Position numbers and translations under genes: made by a program | Shown here: positions 61,029 through 64,000 of the stretch, one piece after another | How positions within the stretch are numbered: position 1 is the first letter of the stretch | How the letters are laid out: the number at the start of each line of letters is the position of its first letter | Assembly (NCBI RefSeq): GCF_014642175.1 | Contig: NZ_BMIL01000006.1 | Coordinates: 186,001 to 250,000, forward strand | Length of the DNA: 64,000 nucleotides | Origin: Pedobacter quisquiliarum | GTDB taxonomy: Bacteria; Bacteroidota; Bacteroidia; Sphingobacteriales; Sphingobacteriaceae | Direction of reading: 5' to 3' | The notes under the pieces: generated by a model | Databases searched by the model: none | What the model saw: only the letters and a program-made list of their open reading frames with translations | Told to the model about the DNA's origin: nothing

Positions 61029-63578
61029 ATGTTTCATTTTCCCATTAGGACTTCATGCCTGCTGGCACTATTGATATGCTTATGTTGTAGTAGCATCTAT
61101 GGGCAAGTAACTATGGTCAGCGGCAAGGTAAAAGATGCTTCTACGGGGAGAGCCATGCCTGCAGTAACGGTCATATTTCCAGGCAGCTCCATATCAACAA
61201 AAACAAATGCACAGGGTGATTTTGAGTTAAAAAGCACTGCACCTCAGCATAAACTGCAGCTTAACTACATTGGCTTTAAGTCGTTAGTAATCAACATCAA
61301 ATCCGGGCAAGCTCAGCAGCTTGATCTTGAATTATCGGAAGACACGCAACGGCTGAACGAAGTTAACATTACCACGGCCAAACATGGCAAATACCGCAAC
61401 AAAGACAATCCTGCAGTAGCGTTGATTCGCAAGGTTATTGACCATAAGGCTCAGAACCAGATGGGAAATTATCCGGAACTTAGCTTTAAACAGTACGACA
61501 GATTACAGGTTTCCCTCAACAACCTTAAAGAGAACTTCCCGAAAAAAAAGCTGTTCAGAAACCACCAGTATCTGTTTCAGAAGCAGGATTCAAACAGAAT
61601 CGGCGGTAAGTTGTTGCTTCCGGTCTACCTGCAGGAGAAACTTGTTCAGAAGTACCAAACCAAAAATCCAGATCAGGAGAAAACAATTTTGCTGGCAAAC
61701 AAGCAGGTGAAATTTGATAGTCTGGTTATTGATAATCAGGGTTTGGCAGTATACCTGGAAAGGATGTACGAAGATGTGGATATATACGATAACAATGTGC
61801 TCATCGCAACCACGCAGTTCCTGAGCCCTATTGCATCGCTTGCCCCTACTTTCTACAAGTACTTTATATCTGACACCATAAAAACTTCTGATACAAGGCT
61901 TATCGAGTTATCATTCATGCCCAGAAACCCGGCAGACCTGTTACTGGAGGGTAAATTATATATCGCCGATGACGGGAGCTTCGCGGTAAAAAGAGTATTC
62001 TTGACAGCCAGCAACCGTGCGAACCTTAATTTTGTTCGTGGCGTTGAGGTTAAACAGGAATTTAGTCAATTACCCAACAAGCGATATTACTTACATAAGA
62101 GCAATATCGTCCTCGATTTCAGTATTTCGAAAGAGAAAGGCAGAGGCTTCACGGGCGAGCGTAGTCAGGTTATTGACCAGGTAGAAACCCAAATCCAAGA
62201 TCCGGATCAAATATTTGCAGGCAAGAAGCAATTGGTCGCTGAGGGCGCGTTTAATCGTTCCGCCAGCTACTGGTCGGCGCACAGACTAGAGCAGGTGTCA
62301 GATTCTACTTTAAAAATCTACGAAAACATTGATTCTTTAACCAAGGGTAAGACATTCAAGCGAGCGATGGCTGTTGCAGGCATCTTGTTCAATGGCTACT
62401 ATAATGCCGGACCTGTTGAGGTTGGCCCATTTTACACCTTCTATACCTTCAACAGTTTAGAGGGACTAAAACTCCGTTTAGGTGGACGTACGACTACTGC
62501 ATTCAGTACCAGGTATTATTTGGAAGGCTATGTAGGATACGGGTTCAAAGATGAACGTTGGAAAGGCCTCGCAAGTGTTGCCTATGCCTTAAATAACAAA
62601 TCAATTTACACCTACCCACAAAGCTTCTTACGGGCCAGTGTGCAGCGCGACACCTATGCGCCCGGTCAGGAACTAAGAGGCAACACCGAAGATGATTTCA
62701 TTTCCTCTTTCAGGCGGGGCGTTAACAATCGCTTTCTTTACAATGACTTTTACAAATTTGAATATGTGCAAGAGTTTGAAAATCGCTTGTCGTTCAATTT
62801 AGGTTTCAGACGGTGGACCCAAAGACCGGCACTAGCACTCGACTATTACGATGGCCTTGGCATCGATAAAGATGCAATTACCAGTTCAGAAATTAACCTT
62901 TCCATACGCTATGCACCTCAGGAAAAATTCTACCAGGGGAAACGAAGCCGCGTTGCGGTGAACAATAGATTTCCGATTTTTAACTTTCGTTATGCAGCCG
63001 GTATAAAAGGACTTGCTGGCGGCGAGTATGATTATCACAACCTCTATGGTAGCGTCAATAAGCGCTTCTATTTGTCGCAGCTCGGCATTACAGACTTCAA
63101 AGTAGAGGGCGGTTATATCTTCAATAAACTACCCTACCCGCTACTTGCCATTCATAAAGCGAATCAAAGTTATGCTTATCAGATCAATGCCTTCAACATG
63201 ATGAACTTTCTTGAGTTCGTAAGCGATCACTACGCGAGCATCAATGTTGACCATGGCTTTGGTGGATTCTTCCTGAATAAACTGCCCTTGCTAAAACGAC
63301 TCAAGTTACGGGAACACGCATCCTTGAAGGCGATATATGGTGGCGTGAGAGCAGAAAACAATCCGGACCTGGATCCTACCTTAATGCAATTCCAGACGAA
63401 TGCGGCCGGCCTGCGCACAACCTACACTTTTGATCGTGTGCCATACGTTGAAGGGAGTATCGGTTTGAGCAATGTTTTCAAATTCTTACGCTTAGATCTG
63501 GTAAGAAGATTCAATTACCTGAACCATCCCGATGTGCCCAAATGGGGACTACGCGCAAAGTTTAAGGTAGATCTTTAA
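61029..63578 (+). CDS. DUF5686 outer-membrane protein with CarbopepD_reg_2 N-terminal domain
   Basis: 849 residues. Signal peptide ending at IYGQ (residue 26). A carboxypeptidase-regulatory-like beta sandwich covers about residues 30-115 (VSGKVKDASTGRAMPAVTVI, then NYIGFKSLVINI). The DUF5686 region follows to the C-terminus, rich in aromatic-ended beta strands (FNSLEGLKLRLGGRTTTAFS, RYYLEGYVGYGFKDERWKGL) and ending in the outer-membrane sorting-like FKVDL. Probably a beta-barrel of the Bacteroidota outer membrane; function unknown. It ends three bases from the convergent PAP2-like gene. Confidence 0.92.
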   Translation: MFHFPIRTSCLLALLICLCCSSIYGQVTMVSGKVKDASTGRAMPAVTVIFPGSSISTKTNAQGDFELKSTAPQHKLQLNYIGFKSLVINIKSGQAQQLDLELSEDTQRLNEVNITTAKHGKYRNKDNPAVALIRKVIDHKAQNQMGNYPELSFKQYDRLQVSLNNLKENFPKKKLFRNHQYLFQKQDSNRIGGKLLLPVYLQEKLVQKYQTKNPDQEKTILLANKQVKFDSLVIDNQGLAVYLERMYEDVDIYDNNVLIATTQFLSPIASLAPTFYKYFISDTIKTSDTRLIELSFMPRNPADLLLEGKLYIADDGSFAVKRVFLTASNRANLNFVRGVEVKQEFSQLPNKRYYLHKSNIVLDFSISKEKGRGFTGERSQVIDQVETQIQDPDQIFAGKKQLVAEGAFNRSASYWSAHRLEQVSDSTLKIYENIDSLTKGKTFKRAMAVAGILFNGYYNAGPVEVGPFYTFYTFNSLEGLKLRLGGRTTTAFSTRYYLEGYVGYGFKDERWKGLASVAYALNNKSIYTYPQSFLRASVQRDTYAPGQELRGNTEDDFISSFRRGVNNRFLYNDFYKFEYVQEFENRLSFNLGFRRWTQRPALALDYYDGLGIDKDAITSSEINLSIRYAPQEKFYQGKRSRVAVNNRFPIFNFRYAAGIKGLAGGEYDYHNLYGSVNKRFYLSQLGITDFKVEGGYIFNKLPYPLLAIHKANQSYAYQINAFNMMNFLEFVSDHYASINVDHGFGGFFLNKLPLLKRLKLREHASLKAIYGGVRAENNPDLDPTLMQFQTNAAGLRTTYTFDRVPYVEGSIGLSNVFKFLRLDLVRRFNYLNHPDVPKWGLRAKFKVDL

Positions 63579-63580
63579 CG

Positions 63581-64000
63581 TTAAATTTTCGAAATGCGCT
63601 TGCCCAGCATCCCGAACAGATAGCTGAATACTGGAGCTGCAATGATATCTGCTGTATAATGAACGCGCTGAATCATTAATAAAACAGCCAGGATAGCAGT
63701 TGCAATAAAGGCAAGGTACTTCTCGAGAGGCTTCTCCAGACAGAGTGCAATAAGAAATAGCGTGGCGGTATGGCCGGAAAAGAATAAATCTTTCGTAATG
63801 ATCTCGGTACCATAGAAAAATACCGAAAACGGATCTTCCAGATGCAAGATACCTGCCGGAGCTTCCAGTGGAATGAGATAGATGGTGATCATCCGGCCCA
63901 TGCACAAGAAAATATATGCCCAAAGCGCAGTAATGCAGAAAGCAGTTTTTTCAACCATTCGCCAAATCATCAATGCCATAAAAGGATATAGCATGAGGAA
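63581..64000 (-). CDS. PAP2_C (sphingomyelin synthase-like) membrane phosphatase/transferase, N-terminus cut off
   Basis: 140 residues to the window edge, with the frame still open; the true start lies beyond. Several hydrophobic helices. The segment KDLFFSGHTATLFLIALCLE matches the SGHT motif of PAP2 enzymes, and IQRVHYTADIIAAPVFSYLF matches the second histidine block (HYTxD) of the sphingomyelin-synthase-related PAP2_C family. Members move or remove phospho-head groups on lipids. A sphingolipid role is possible, since Sphingobacteriaceae make sphingolipids, but it is inference. Confidence 0.82.
   Translation of the reverse strand, partial: FLMLYPFMALMIWRMVEKTAFCITALWAYIFLCMGRMITIYLIPLEAPAGILHLEDPFSVFFYGTEIITKDLFFSGHTATLFLIALCLEKPLEKYLAFIATAILAVLLMIQRVHYTADIIAAPVFSYLFGMLGKRISKI

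Overview
The window reads as chromosome of a Bacteroidota bacterium, most likely family Sphingobacteriaceae (Pedobacter-like). Supporting signs are recurrent TAnnTTTG promoter boxes (the Bacteroidota -7 element), near absence of Shine-Dalgarno sequences, a CarbopepD_reg/DUF5686 outer-membrane protein, a WbqC protein, an Hc1-type mini-histone and the overall gene repertoire. The genus call is inference. No phage, insertion sequence, CRISPR array or rRNA was found. Genes are dense, and no gene-free gap exceeds about 295 bases.

Layout. 1-2216 (minus): a cut-off MATE exporter, an AlbA_2 ATP-binding protein and a DUF4442 hotdog protein. 2394-8993 (plus): a small lipoprotein, hemF, gyrA and two tandem secreted TPR paralogues. 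9209-17024 (minus): tatA, then a divalent-metal HME-RND efflux operon (RND pump, adaptor, outer-membrane factor) headed by its own two-component system; a dyad lies between the regulator and a divergent FUSC protein. 19349-24761: a GH63-like glycosidase, exonuclease III and a secreted M28 peptidase. 24874-33462: an accessory or stress region with a lone LysR DNA-binding domain, nudK, Hsp20, DUF4268, an SDR, small proteins, a GH1-RmlD fusion with a glycosyltransferase, and two tandem DUF421 proteins that each end in a zinc ribbon. 33549-37167: tRNA-Lys(UUU), a TlpA-like thioredoxin, an LCIB-type beta-carbonic anhydrase, an Hc1-like histone and a lone receiver protein. 37322-40436 (minus): mgtE, corA and wbqC. 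40523-47210: GT2, aroQ, a Xer recombinase, prmC, then a ribD-DMT transporter-YigZ operon and a nucleoside phosphorylase. 47259-55989: an MFS exporter, a divergent sigma-70 factor, mnmA, a glutathione peroxidase, topA and an RRM protein. 56106-64000: OsmC, AsmA, mqo, a PhnA-domain mini-protein joined to DUF5686, and a cut-off PAP2-like enzyme.

Most of the window is ordinary housekeeping sequence. The parts most worth a second look are: the LCIB-type carbonic anhydrase in an apparent heterotroph; the GH1-RmlD fusion whose reductase lacks the catalytic tyrosine; the DUF421/zinc-ribbon pair, with an A10 tract placed so that slippage would remove one ribbon; and the sigma factor with altered promoter-melting residues. 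No clearly new multi-gene system can be demonstrated from sequence alone.
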